DNA from: JALYOC01 sp036675345
GTDB lineage: Bacteria > Myxococcota > Myxococcia > Myxococcales > Myxococcaceae
Reading direction: 5' to 3'
Assembly (NCBI GenBank): GCA_036675345.1
Contig: JAKFFE010000007.1
Location: 4,606 to 68,605, forward strand
DNA length: 64,000 bases
Shown: one piece after another, positions 22,349 through 30,273 of the stretch
How the letters are laid out: every line of letters starts with the position of its first letter
Position numbering within the stretch: position 1 is the stretch's first letter
Notes under the pieces: generated by a model
What the model was told of the DNA's origin: nothing
Databases searched by the model: none
What the model saw: the letters and a program-made list of their open reading frames with translations, nothing else
Program-made: the position numbers and the translations under genes

Positions 22349-24841
22349 TTGTCCAAACGCATGGCCGCTGAGGCCCTCCTTGTCGTCTTGCTGGCGGTCT
22401 CCGCCAGCGGCGCACAAGGACAGCCTGGCCCCGAATCGGAGCCGGTAACCATCACCGTCGAAGGACGGCTGCTCTCGGGGCCGTTCACCTTCGCCGAGCG
22501 TCGGGGCGGTGAGCTGCTGCTGCCCATCGTGAGCATCGCCGAGGCGCTGGGGGATCAGGTCCAGGTGGACCCGGTGACCCGGCGGATCGTGGTTCAACGT
22601 CGCACCGGCGTCTCCGCCAGCCTGGATCTCGCCACAGGTCAGGTCCAGGAGCAGGGCCGGACGGTGATGCTCTCCACCTCCGCGCTGACCACGCTTCCCT
22701 CCATCATCGGTGACCCACGGTCATTGCTCCTCCCGGTGGAGTTGGTGAGCGCGTTGCTGGAGGCGACGGTGGTGGTGGACTCCAGAGCCAGAACGCTGCG
22801 GGTGTTACGGGATACCGCGCAGGTGACGGTGTCCCAGGGAGGCCGCTTTGGGTTCTTCGACCTCTACCGGACCGGCTACGACTACAAGGTGGACCTCGCG
22901 GAGCTGAACCAGCTGCACACCCTGCAACTGTCCAGCAGCGCCCGGGTGTTCGATGGGCTGGCCACCGCGCAAGGCCACTTTCTGGGAAATCCCCAGCAGC
23001 GCTTCTTGGATTTCCGGCAGGGTCGCCTCACCTACGACCGGCCCAATGGGCAACGGTTCATGCTCGGCGATCTCTCGACCAGTGGGGACCTGGACGTCAT
23101 GGCCACCTCCACCCGGGGCGCCTGGTACAGGCAGCCTTTGGGGGACAGCGATGTCACCGCCTATGCCGGCCTGGCCCGCTCGGGCAGCGCCCCTGACCCC
23201 TTCGCTCCGGTCGACCCATCGGGGCTCAACTTCGACACCCCGGTGGTGGGGGCCTACTACTCATTCGGTCGCCAGCGTCCGACGATGCAAGAGCAGCATC
23301 TCTCGGGGGCGGCGGGCGGTTTCTGGTTCAGCGGGCCGCTGCGTCGGGCGGGGCTGCTGGCCAGCACCTTCAAGTACGAGACGGGGATCCATACCTTCCA
23401 GGCGGAGGCCGGGGTGGGGTTGTTCGATGATCTGCGCCCGGGAGCTGCCACCCAGCGCTCAGTGGCGTACCTGGCCGGAGTCACCGAGGCCATCAACCCC
23501 ATCCCCACCCTGACCCTCCTGGCCGGCTTCCGGCACATCTCTCAAGGGTTCCTCTCACCCTCCGGCTCCGCGGTGTTGCAGCCGATGAATTTGATGTCGG
23601 GGGGACTGAACTGGAGACCCTTCAGCTGGGTCTCCATGTCTGGGTCCGGCCGCTACCTGGAACGCCTGGATCTGCCGGGTCACCCGCTGGACCACGACCT
23701 GACCGGAGCAGTCGGCTTCAACTTCGGGGCTCCGTGGCCCAGCCTGAGCATCTCGCACTCGGAAGGAAGCCAGTCGGAGATTGGCCGGCGCACCTACAGC
23801 GTGGCGAATCTGTCGGGGAGTTGGGAGGGGATCGACTACCTGGTGAACGGCACCCACTCCGTCCGTGGCACCGAGACCCCCGAGCAGATGGTGGTGGTGA
23901 GCGCGGGACGGGCGCTCAGCCCGGCGCTGTCGTTGCGCGCCACCCAGTCCTTCAGCAGTCGGGGCGCCGTCTCCGGCGGGTTGGATGCCTTCATGCCCGG
24001 GTTCTTCACCCCGCGGGTCTCGGTCTCCGTGGGTCTTGGCTACGCCTACACCGGGGTGCACCTGGCTCCCACCGCCCATCTGGCGCTCAACGCGCAGCTA
24101 CCCTGGAAGCAGAACCTCAGCTTCGGAATCCAGCAGACCGAGTTTGGAGCCACCGGGGTGGTGCAGCTCTCCGGACCGCTGTGGGATCCGCCGGGCACCA
24201 CCGTGCCCTCCCGCTACTCCGTCGATCAGCTCGGATCGCTGGGCACCTTCTCTGGACGGGTCTTCCAGGACGTGGACCTGGATGGAGAGTATCGGCCGGG
24301 CGTGGATCGGGTGCTCTCCGGAGTGCAGGTCCTGGTGGACGGCAGCAACATGGTGGTCACCGACGAGAGCGGCGAGTACCGGATCCCGAACGTTGCTGCC
24401 GGCGAACACACCGTGTTCTTGAACCTGCTCACGGTGCGCGCAGACCTCTCCCTGCTTTCCAACTCCAGGCGACTGGTCGCGCTGCCTGCCAGCGGAGAGA
24501 CGGTGGTCCACTTCCGGCTGGTCCGAACCGGACGCGTCTCCGGAACTGTGTGGCAGGACGACAACGGCAACGGAGAGGTAGACGAGGGCGAACCGCTGCT
24601 CGGCCAGATCCGGGTGGTTTCCGGCCAGCGGGACACGCTGACCAATGAAGACGGCGGCTTCGTCCTCGGAGATCTGCCCCAGGGCAGCCACCGTATGGCG
24701 GTGGACGAGCGGACCCTGCCCGAAGGACTGCGGGCGAAGGTGGGTGTGGTCAACGTGGAGGTCAAGCCGCCGCGCGAAACCCGCGGGGTCCTGTTGCCGG
24801 TACAGCCCCTCCCCAAGGAAATCGAGATCCGGGAGTTCTAG
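22349..24841 (+). CDS. Usher-like outer-membrane protein with N-terminal stalk domain and C-terminal SdrD/CNA-B-like domains
   Basis: 830 residues from TTG 22349; GTG 22340 and ATG 22361 are alternatives, chosen here for the basic n-region MSKRMAAEALLVVLLAVSAS. About 28-165 resembles two copper-amine-oxidase N-terminal (stalk) repeats (GGELLLPIVSIAEALGDQVQ and RSLLLPVELVSALL). About 170-630 is a long run of aromatic-ended beta strands fitting a large barrel. At about 632-725 and 729-815 lie two Ca-binding-loop Ig-like domains (FQDVDLDGEYRPG and WQDDNGNGEVDEG). It lacks recognisable PapC_N/PapC_C sequence. Pairing with a chaperone and four subunits argues for an export usher. The stop codon overlaps that of the convergent chaperone gene. 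Confidence 0.65.
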   Translation: MSKRMAAEALLVVLLAVSASGAQGQPGPESEPVTITVEGRLLSGPFTFAERRGGELLLPIVSIAEALGDQVQVDPVTRRIVVQRRTGVSASLDLATGQVQEQGRTVMLSTSALTTLPSIIGDPRSLLLPVELVSALLEATVVVDSRARTLRVLRDTAQVTVSQGGRFGFFDLYRTGYDYKVDLAELNQLHTLQLSSSARVFDGLATAQGHFLGNPQQRFLDFRQGRLTYDRPNGQRFMLGDLSTSGDLDVMATSTRGAWYRQPLGDSDVTAYAGLARSGSAPDPFAPVDPSGLNFDTPVVGAYYSFGRQRPTMQEQHLSGAAGGFWFSGPLRRAGLLASTFKYETGIHTFQAEAGVGLFDDLRPGAATQRSVAYLAGVTEAINPIPTLTLLAGFRHISQGFLSPSGSAVLQPMNLMSGGLNWRPFSWVSMSGSGRYLERLDLPGHPLDHDLTGAVGFNFGAPWPSLSISHSEGSQSEIGRRTYSVANLSGSWEGIDYLVNGTHSVRGTETPEQMVVVSAGRALSPALSLRATQSFSSRGAVSGGLDAFMPGFFTPRVSVSVGLGYAYTGVHLAPTAHLALNAQLPWKQNLSFGIQQTEFGATGVVQLSGPLWDPPGTTVPSRYSVDQLGSLGTFSGRVFQDVDLDGEYRPGVDRVLSGVQVLVDGSNMVVTDESGEYRIPNVAAGEHTVFLNLLTVRADLSLLSNSRRLVALPASGETVVHFRLVRTGRVSGTVWQDDNGNGEVDEGEPLLGQIRVVSGQRDTLTNEDGGFVLGDLPQGSHRMAVDERTLPEGLRAKVGVVNVEVKPPRETRGVLLPVQPLPKEIEIREF

Positions 24842-25734
24842 CGGCCCCGCTTCTTCTTCGGGGCAGGGGCGGGCTTCTGGGGCGCTGGCGCCGGAATGGT
24901 GATCGCCTTTCGACCCTCGATCACCTTGCTGCCGTCGTGGAAATCCACCCGGTAGCGCAGCGAGTACTCGCCGGGAGGTGGCAGCTTCTCCAGGGTCAGT
25001 GTGGGCTGCAGCTCGCTGTTGGCGAGAATCGGGGTGTTCGAGCCAATGGTGGCGGAGTGAATGACCGTCCCCTGGGCATCCAGCAGGTCCAGCGACTGGG
25101 TGGGCCGGACCCGGGTGTTTCCCTCGTTCCGGAGCACCGGCTGAACGGTGATCTGGGTGGGTGCAATCTGCGCATCCAGCGCGGTGAGGCTGCCCTTGGT
25201 GGTCAGGGGCGGCACCATCACGTAGATGATCGCAGCCAGTCGGAAGTGAAACATGATCTGTTTCGAGGTCGCCTGCTGCTTCAGATCCGGCGGCCGCTCC
25301 TCCACGAACAGTACCGAGGTGTAGTCGCCGGGTGTCGCGTCCTCGGGCACGTCCACGGTCACGCGGATGGAGTGGGTCTCTCCAGGAGTCACCAACAACT
25401 CCACCGGGCTGTAGATCAGCCAGTCGGTCGCCGAGCGTGGGAGCGTGGCCGGCTTGGAGAACGTCACCTGGCCGTTCCGGGTCATGGCCCAATCCCCGAG
25501 GGAGGCCAGCAGCCGCATCGGCTTGGCACCCGGAGCGCCAGGTGACGAGATGACGTTGACCACCACCGTCTTGGACTCCCCTGGCTTGAGAGGAAGCTCG
25601 AGGCGGGAGGGGGCGAGAGCCAGATCACCTGGACCCGCGGACTGCCCCGGGGTTCCACCGTCCCCCAGCGCCTGACCAAGGGCCAGCCAGGGGAGGAACG
25701 CGGAAATGAGGGCATAGCGGAGGGTGCGGATCAT
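24838..25734 (-). CDS. Periplasmic chaperone-like protein with two Ig-like domains
   Basis: 298 residues. ATG 25734 gives a signal peptide (MIRTLRYALISAFLPWLALG); an upstream in-frame start at 25749 is less likely. Domain 1 (about 34-155) contains LALAPSRLELPLKPGESKTV, WLIYSPVELLVTPGETHSI and ATPGDYTSVLFVEE, typical of PapD-like or COG1470-type Ig folds. Domain 2 (about 165-275) contains NEGNTRVRPTQSLDLLD and GEYSLRYRVDF. A Pro/Lys tail ends KKKRGR. It is last in a four-gene minus-strand operon behind three subunit genes, five bases after the preceding stop. Its TAG shares CTAG with the usher-like gene. Chaperone role is inferred from fold and context. Confidence 0.7.
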   Translation of the reverse strand: MIRTLRYALISAFLPWLALGQALGDGGTPGQSAGPGDLALAPSRLELPLKPGESKTVVVNVISSPGAPGAKPMRLLASLGDWAMTRNGQVTFSKPATLPRSATDWLIYSPVELLVTPGETHSIRVTVDVPEDATPGDYTSVLFVEERPPDLKQQATSKQIMFHFRLAAIIYVMVPPLTTKGSLTALDAQIAPTQITVQPVLRNEGNTRVRPTQSLDLLDAQGTVIHSATIGSNTPILANSELQPTLTLEKLPPPGEYSLRYRVDFHDGSKVIEGRKAITIPAPAPQKPAPAPKKKRGR

Positions 25735-25739
25735 GGTGC

Positions 25740-26441
25740 TCACGGGCAAGGAAGAGTTGGCCCCTGCGAGATGGTCAACAGCACTGTGGCTGAGGAGTTT
25801 CCAGGCGCGAAGAACTGCGGTGCGAGGGCGAAGATCAGATCGAACTGCCAGCCGTTCTCCCGCTGGTTGCCCGGGATGTTCCGGGGATTGAGCTTCACAT
25901 TCCGGGAGCTGAGAATCGGGCCGCTCATCACCACCGTGGACGCGCCCAACTGCGCGAGGCTGGCCGGGTAGCTGGCCCGTGGGGACCGCTGGACGCTCAG
26001 CGAAGGGTCGGTGTTGAACGGCGGGTAGAGGGTGTGGGGAGTGGCGCAGACCTCTCCCCGGGACAAGGCGCGCAGGTTCACGATCCCGATGCCGATGTCC
26101 GATAGCTGAATCGCGTCCGCCGAAGTCCCCATGCCGGAGGAAACAACGGAAGCCACCAGGCGGTATTCAGCCTCGCTCCGGATGATCACCGGCACCGACA
26201 CCCGCACCAGGGGATTGGGGTTGATGGGCGAGACCTCACCGAAGTTGACGGTTACCTCCAGCGCCAGCGGGCTGGGGTTGACGATCACCGTTCCGCCGGG
26301 GGCCCCGGTGATGGTGGCCGTTCCACCGGTGCCGATGTCGAAGACGTCCTGCCCACCGGCCTGGCCCGCAGCCGACGTGGAGACCAGACCCGCCAGCAGC
26401 AGGGTCCAGGCGGCCAGGGACTGTCCGAGCGAGCGTTGCAT
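25740..26441 (-). CDS. Secreted subunit-like protein B
   Basis: 233 residues with a signal peptide (QSLAAWTLLLAGLVSTSAAG). Family landmarks are NFGEVSPI, a VPVIIRSEAEYRLVASV strand pair, QLSDIGIGIVNL and FALAPQFF near the end. It differs from its paralogues in having two cysteines (VCATP in the middle, LPCP at the C-terminus) that could form a disulfide, and in ending SQGPTLPCP rather than TYTITTP. That may mark a tip or initiator subunit (inference). It sits directly before the chaperone-like gene and 13 bases after gene C. Confidence 0.75.
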   Translation of the reverse strand: MQRSLGQSLAAWTLLLAGLVSTSAAGQAGGQDVFDIGTGGTATITGAPGGTVIVNPSPLALEVTVNFGEVSPINPNPLVRVSVPVIIRSEAEYRLVASVVSSGMGTSADAIQLSDIGIGIVNLRALSRGEVCATPHTLYPPFNTDPSLSVQRSPRASYPASLAQLGASTVVMSGPILSSRNVKLNPRNIPGNQRENGWQFDLIFALAPQFFAPGNSSATVLLTISQGPTLPCP

Positions 26442-26454
26442 CCGCGCGCCCAGT

Positions 26455-27153
26455 CTAGGGGGTGGTGATGGTGTACGTCACGGTGGTGGTGAAGCCGCCG
26501 GGCGAGAAGAACTGGGGCTTGATGACGAAGAAGGTGTCCAGGGTGAGACCGCCCACGTGCGAGGAGGGCACCACCCGCATGATCCGATCCCCGCTGAGCA
26601 CCGAACGCGAGGTGGTGTAGTGGGCCAGTGACTTCTCGGTCACGTAGTCCCATCGCGGGGTAGCCACGTCACCATCCGGGTCAGCGCTGGGATTTCCGGC
26701 CGCTGCAGCCACCGGGGTATCGGTGCCGCTGGTGTTCACCCCGGAGTCGGTCCGCAGCACGTTGCCTACTCCGAAGCCCACGTCGGCCGGCTGGACTGCC
26801 ATGGGATCCGCGTTGGCGAAGCCCGAAGCGGTGATCGACAGCGTGTAGCCGATGTTCGAGCGCAGCCGAAGCGGGACGGTGGCCACCACAAAGGTGGAGG
26901 CGTTCACCGGTGAGATGTCACCGAGGTTGATGGTGACACCGGTCAGCTGCTCACCCTTGTTCTTGTTGCCGGTGATCGACCCGTTGGAGGCCCCGGTCAG
27001 GGTGATGGGGCCTCCCGCCGCGATGTCCACATATCCAGACACCGTGGCGGTGAGCGTCACGTTGCCCGAATCGGTGGACTGGGTCTGGGCGACTGCGACC
27101 CCTCCGAGCATCAACAGCGAGCCTGCGAGGACACGTCGGAGGGGAGTCAGCAT
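26455..27153 (-). CDS. Secreted subunit-like protein C
   Basis: 232 residues. The signal peptide is VLAGSLLMLGGVAVAQTQ. The mature N-terminus NVTLTATVSGYVDIAAGGP has alternating hydrophobic residues like a donor strand. Then follow INLGDISPV, PLRLRSNIGYTLSITASGF, QPADVGFGVGNV and the end KPQFFSPGGFTTTVTYTI-TTP. These match proteins A and D. The gene lies 22 bases after D and 13 before B on the same strand, so D-C-B-chaperone form one operon. Confidence 0.75.
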   Translation of the reverse strand: MLTPLRRVLAGSLLMLGGVAVAQTQSTDSGNVTLTATVSGYVDIAAGGPITLTGASNGSITGNKNKGEQLTGVTINLGDISPVNASTFVVATVPLRLRSNIGYTLSITASGFANADPMAVQPADVGFGVGNVLRTDSGVNTSGTDTPVAAAAGNPSADPDGDVATPRWDYVTEKSLAHYTTSRSVLSGDRIMRVVPSSHVGGLTLDTFFVIKPQFFSPGGFTTTVTYTITTP

Positions 27154-27175
27154 TTGAGTGGAACCGGAACCGGAC

Positions 27176-27883
27176 CTACGGCGTGGTCAGGGTGAAGGTC
27201 ACCGTGTAGTCGAAGCTACCGGAGGCAAGCAGCATCTCGGGCAGGATCGCGAACTCGGTCCCGACTTCCAGCTTGTTGTTGGTGCTGGTGAAGCCGCCGC
27301 CGTTGGAAATCCGGGGCCCCTCCAGCAGCGCGGTGGCGGTGCCGAAGGTGGTGCCCATGTCCGCCAGGGTGCTGAGGAAGTCCGGTGCATCCGGGTCGGA
27401 GCCGTTGTTACCCGCGGTATTGTAGAAGGCGGCGTTCGCCACATCGAAGGTGGTCGGGTCAGCAACGCCCGTGGCATCGAAGCCGGAGCGGGTGGCGACC
27501 CGGGTGGCGTCGGTGGCGCTCGCGCCGGTAAGGGCGAAGCCGATCTTGTCCGAGGTGATCACCGAACCGCCGGTCACGTTGTCGGTGACGTAGGCGCTCA
27601 GCAGGTAGGGGATGTTGGAACGGAGGTTCAAGGTCAGGTTGACCCGGTTGTAGCCCGGGGTGGTGGGTGACCCGAGGTCTCCGAAGTCGGCGACGTAGGC
27701 CAGCGCGGTGTCCGCCACGTTACCGGTCTGGATGATACCCGCGGAGGCGGTGGACGCTCCAAAGTACATCGAAATCGCCGGGCTGACGGTTCCGTGAACC
27801 CGGGCGGTACCGTTAGAGGAAGGCTGCGCCAACGCCGTTGCACCGACCACCATCGTTGCCATCACCAGAAGATTGCGAATCAT
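27176..27883 (-). CDS. Secreted subunit-like protein D (first gene of the subunit operon)
   Basis: 235 residues. The signal peptide MIRNLLVMATMVVGATALAQ precedes a mature start GTARVHGTVSPAISMYFGA. Shared landmarks are DFGDLGSP, LNLRSNIPYLLSAYV, SDKIGFAL, GPRISNGGG and a C-terminal DYTVTFTLTTP. It is nearest the divergent region with the OmpA gene and has a TTGACA promoter candidate about 100 bases upstream. Being first in the operon, it may be the major subunit (inference). Confidence 0.75.
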   Translation of the reverse strand: MIRNLLVMATMVVGATALAQPSSNGTARVHGTVSPAISMYFGASTASAGIIQTGNVADTALAYVADFGDLGSPTTPGYNRVNLTLNLRSNIPYLLSAYVTDNVTGGSVITSDKIGFALTGASATDATRVATRSGFDATGVADPTTFDVANAAFYNTAGNNGSDPDAPDFLSTLADMGTTFGTATALLEGPRISNGGGFTSTNNKLEVGTEFAILPEMLLASGSFDYTVTFTLTTP

Positions 27884-28222
27884 GTATCGGACTCCGTCTC
27901 AGCTGTTGAATTCGTGATCGCTGATGGTGCACGCGATGTCCGTTCACTCGCGTGCGGCCGCTCGTCAGCGTTCGAGCAGGTGGAATTCTCTCACGTGGGT
28001 CAAACCTGTCAACTGAGGTGCTTGTGACCCGGCGTGATCCAAGGTGGGTGTTCCACCTCTGTGGCGGGCCGATCTACCGGCCCTGGCCGCGCTACAGGGT
28101 TGTCGCAAATGACCCGGCAATAACGTGAACAGCGATGCTCGCCGAGCGGGCGGGCAGGCTGGCCAATCCGGTGGGGTCGAAACTTGGTGCTCCCGGCCAA
28201 GGCATGTAAGCCTTCGCTTCCC
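27884..28222. other. 339-base divergent intergenic region between subunit D and the OmpA gene
   Basis: No gene is evident. It contains the minus-strand promoter candidate at 27984-28012. The region is locally less GC-rich than its surroundings and contains GTTGAATTC and GGAATTCTC, otherwise rare in this sequence. No convincing riboswitch or terminator fold was found by eye. The plus-strand promoter for the OmpA gene is not obvious; TTGTCG (28100-28105) and TAACGT (28121-28126) are spaced only 15 bases apart. Confidence 0.5.
27984..28012 (-). promoter_or_regulatory. Putative promoter of the subunit operon
   Basis: On the minus strand a perfect TTGACA (28007-28012), a 17-base spacer, then AGAATT (27984-27989). 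The predicted leader is about 95 bases before subunit D. Confidence 0.45.
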
Positions 28223-30163
28223 GTGAAGCGCGCCGTCCAGATTGTGATGTTGATCGCCGCCGCGGCGCTCCCGCGACTTGGCGCCGCTCAGGCCGTGGAC
28301 CCGGCACCGCTCAGCTTCGACCTGGAGCGGCTGGAGCTGAACCCATCCGGGAATGGTTCGGCAGTGGTGGGCTCCGCGGAGCTGCTCCCCGCCGGAACCT
28401 TCCGTTCCGCGGTGCTGGCCCACTACGCCAATGAGCCCCTGCTGCTGGTGGCGGACGACCAGGTCCGGGGCCGGATCATCCGTGAGCGGCTCACCCTTCA
28501 CCTGATGAGGCAGTACTCGGTGGCGCAGCGGGTGGAGCTGGCGATCCTGCTTCCGATCGTGGTGTTCCAGAGCGGAGATGATCTCACCGGGGCTGGGCTT
28601 CACCGGCTGGCGCCCGGGGGCCTGAGCAGCCCGGTGCTCAGCGCACGGATTGGGCTGCTTCGCTCCGCGGATGGGTCGCCGATCGATCTGGCGGTCCAGT
28701 TCGCCAGCGCGCTCCCCTTTGGCAACGCCTACGCCTTCGCCCGGAACCCCGGCTTCTCCCTGGCGCCCCGGATGATGGCCAGCATGAAGGTGCTGGATCA
28801 GTGGATGATCAACGCAGAGGGAGGCGCCTCCCTCCGCCCTCCCGTGACCCTGGGCGATCTCACCATCCACAACGAGCTGAACGCCAACATCGGCATCGCC
28901 ACCCTCAACCAGGGGCTTCGGGGCGAGCTGGCGCTGCGCGGGGGCTACTACTTCAACAAGGCGCCCAACTCGTTGGAGGTGCTGGCCGGCGCCCGGTACG
29001 GACTGACGGATCGGATCGATCTCACCACCGTCGTCTCCTACGGCGCGCTGCGCACTCCCGGCACGCCGTTGTTCCGGATCCTGTTTGGCGCCAGCTTCCT
29101 GGAGAGCTCGAAGGCGTCGGGAACCCAGCCCTCCACTCCCGCGCCCACGCCGGTGCTGATCTCCCAGGCCTCCAAGCCTCCCGATTCCGTCACCAAGACC
29201 GATCAGGCGCGCAAGCCCGGTGAGTTCGAGAGCCAGAAGCCGGGCGGGAACACCGTGCTCACGGTGGCGAACCAGGCCTCGAACAAGCCGGTCTGCACTC
29301 CCGGCCAGTCCCACGACCCCAAGGCCTGTCCCGAGCTGGATCTGGACAACGACGGCCTGAAGAACTCCGCCGACACCTGTCCGGCGGCCGCAGAGGACAA
29401 GGACGGGTTCCAGGACGCGGACGGCTGCCCGGATCCGGACAACGACGCGGACACCGTGGCCGACGCCCAGGACAAGTGTCCGACCGAGGCGGGGCCGGTG
29501 GATCGCGAAGGCTGTCCGCTGCCGGATGAGGACAAGGACGGGGTGGAGGACTCCCAGGACGGCTGCCCGAAGATCGCCGGACCGGCGGACCGCAAGGGGT
29601 GCCCGCTCTCCGATACCGACGGGGACGGGATCCTGGACTCCGCCGATGGTTGTCCCTCCGACAAGGGCCCGCTGGAGGCCCGGGGCTGCCCGGTGAAGGA
29701 CACCGACGGAGACAAGATCCCCGATCACCTGGACAACTGCCCGAACGAGGCGGGGACCGCCAAGAACCGGGGCTGCGCCGCCGCCGAGAAGCAGCTGGTG
29801 TACATCACTCGCGAGAAGCTGGTGATCACCGACACCGTGCACTTCGCCACCAACAGCGCGCGGGTGCTGCCCAAGTCCTTCCTGCTGCTCAAGCAGGTGG
29901 CGCGGGTGATCAAGGACCACCCGGAGATCCGCAAGGTGATCGTGGAGGGCCACACCGACAACGTGGGCAACGCGCTCAAGAACCTCCGGCTGTCCCAGCA
30001 GCGCGCCGACTCCATTCGCCGGTACCTGGTCCTCCAGGGGATCAGCCCTTCACGCCTGGAGGCCAAGGGCTACGGCCACACCCGGCCGATCATGCCCAAC
30101 CTGATGCCGCGGGGCCGCGCCGCCAACCGCCGGGTCGAGTTCACCATCCCCGAAGCGGAGTAG
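28223..30163 (+). CDS. OmpA-family protein with thrombospondin type-3 repeats
   Basis: 646 residues from GTG 28223, giving the signal peptide MKRAVQIVMLIAAAALPRLG; ATG 28184 would add 13 residues. About 30-300 is a beta-strand-rich domain (SVAQRVELAILLPIVVFQSG), probably a barrel. About 370-515 has at least five Asp/Cys-rich TSP3 calcium-binding repeats (DLDNDGLKNSADTCP and similar). About 525-646 is an OmpA C-terminal peptidoglycan-binding domain (VEGHTDNVGNALKNLRLSQQ and RRVEFTIPE). It should anchor the outer membrane to peptidoglycan. It is divergent from the subunit operon; whether it serves that system is unknown. Confidence 0.9.
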   Translation: MKRAVQIVMLIAAAALPRLGAAQAVDPAPLSFDLERLELNPSGNGSAVVGSAELLPAGTFRSAVLAHYANEPLLLVADDQVRGRIIRERLTLHLMRQYSVAQRVELAILLPIVVFQSGDDLTGAGLHRLAPGGLSSPVLSARIGLLRSADGSPIDLAVQFASALPFGNAYAFARNPGFSLAPRMMASMKVLDQWMINAEGGASLRPPVTLGDLTIHNELNANIGIATLNQGLRGELALRGGYYFNKAPNSLEVLAGARYGLTDRIDLTTVVSYGALRTPGTPLFRILFGASFLESSKASGTQPSTPAPTPVLISQASKPPDSVTKTDQARKPGEFESQKPGGNTVLTVANQASNKPVCTPGQSHDPKACPELDLDNDGLKNSADTCPAAAEDKDGFQDADGCPDPDNDADTVADAQDKCPTEAGPVDREGCPLPDEDKDGVEDSQDGCPKIAGPADRKGCPLSDTDGDGILDSADGCPSDKGPLEARGCPVKDTDGDKIPDHLDNCPNEAGTAKNRGCAAAEKQLVYITREKLVITDTVHFATNSARVLPKSFLLLKQVARVIKDHPEIRKVIVEGHTDNVGNALKNLRLSQQRADSIRRYLVLQGISPSRLEAKGYGHTRPIMPNLMPRGRAANRRVEFTIPEAE

Positions 30164-30172
30164 TCCCGGTCC

Positions 30173-30193
30173 GGTGGGCGTCCAACGCCCGCC
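30173..30193 (+). terminator. Hairpin after the OmpA-family gene
   Basis: GGTGGGCG pairs with CGCCCGCC (eight pairs, one G-U) around TCCAA, ten bases after the stop. There is no T-run. Confidence 0.45.
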
Positions 30194-30214
30194 CCGGTGG
30201 GTCAAAGGCACTCG

Positions 30215-30243
30215 TTGCGTTCACCTACACCCGCCGCTAGGGT
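30215..30243 (+). promoter_or_regulatory. Promoter of lysS
   Basis: TTGCGT at 30215-30220, a 17-base spacer, then TAGGGT at 30238-30243; the leader would be about 24 bases. Confidence 0.6.
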
Positions 30244-30273
30244 GGCCGGCCTTTTTCCCCTCTGAAACGACCC

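Noticed and set aside
29335..29800. The Asp-rich repeated segment in the OmpA gene as a DNA repeat array
   Set aside because: It is explained by protein-level TSP3 repeats; no CRISPR-like spacing.
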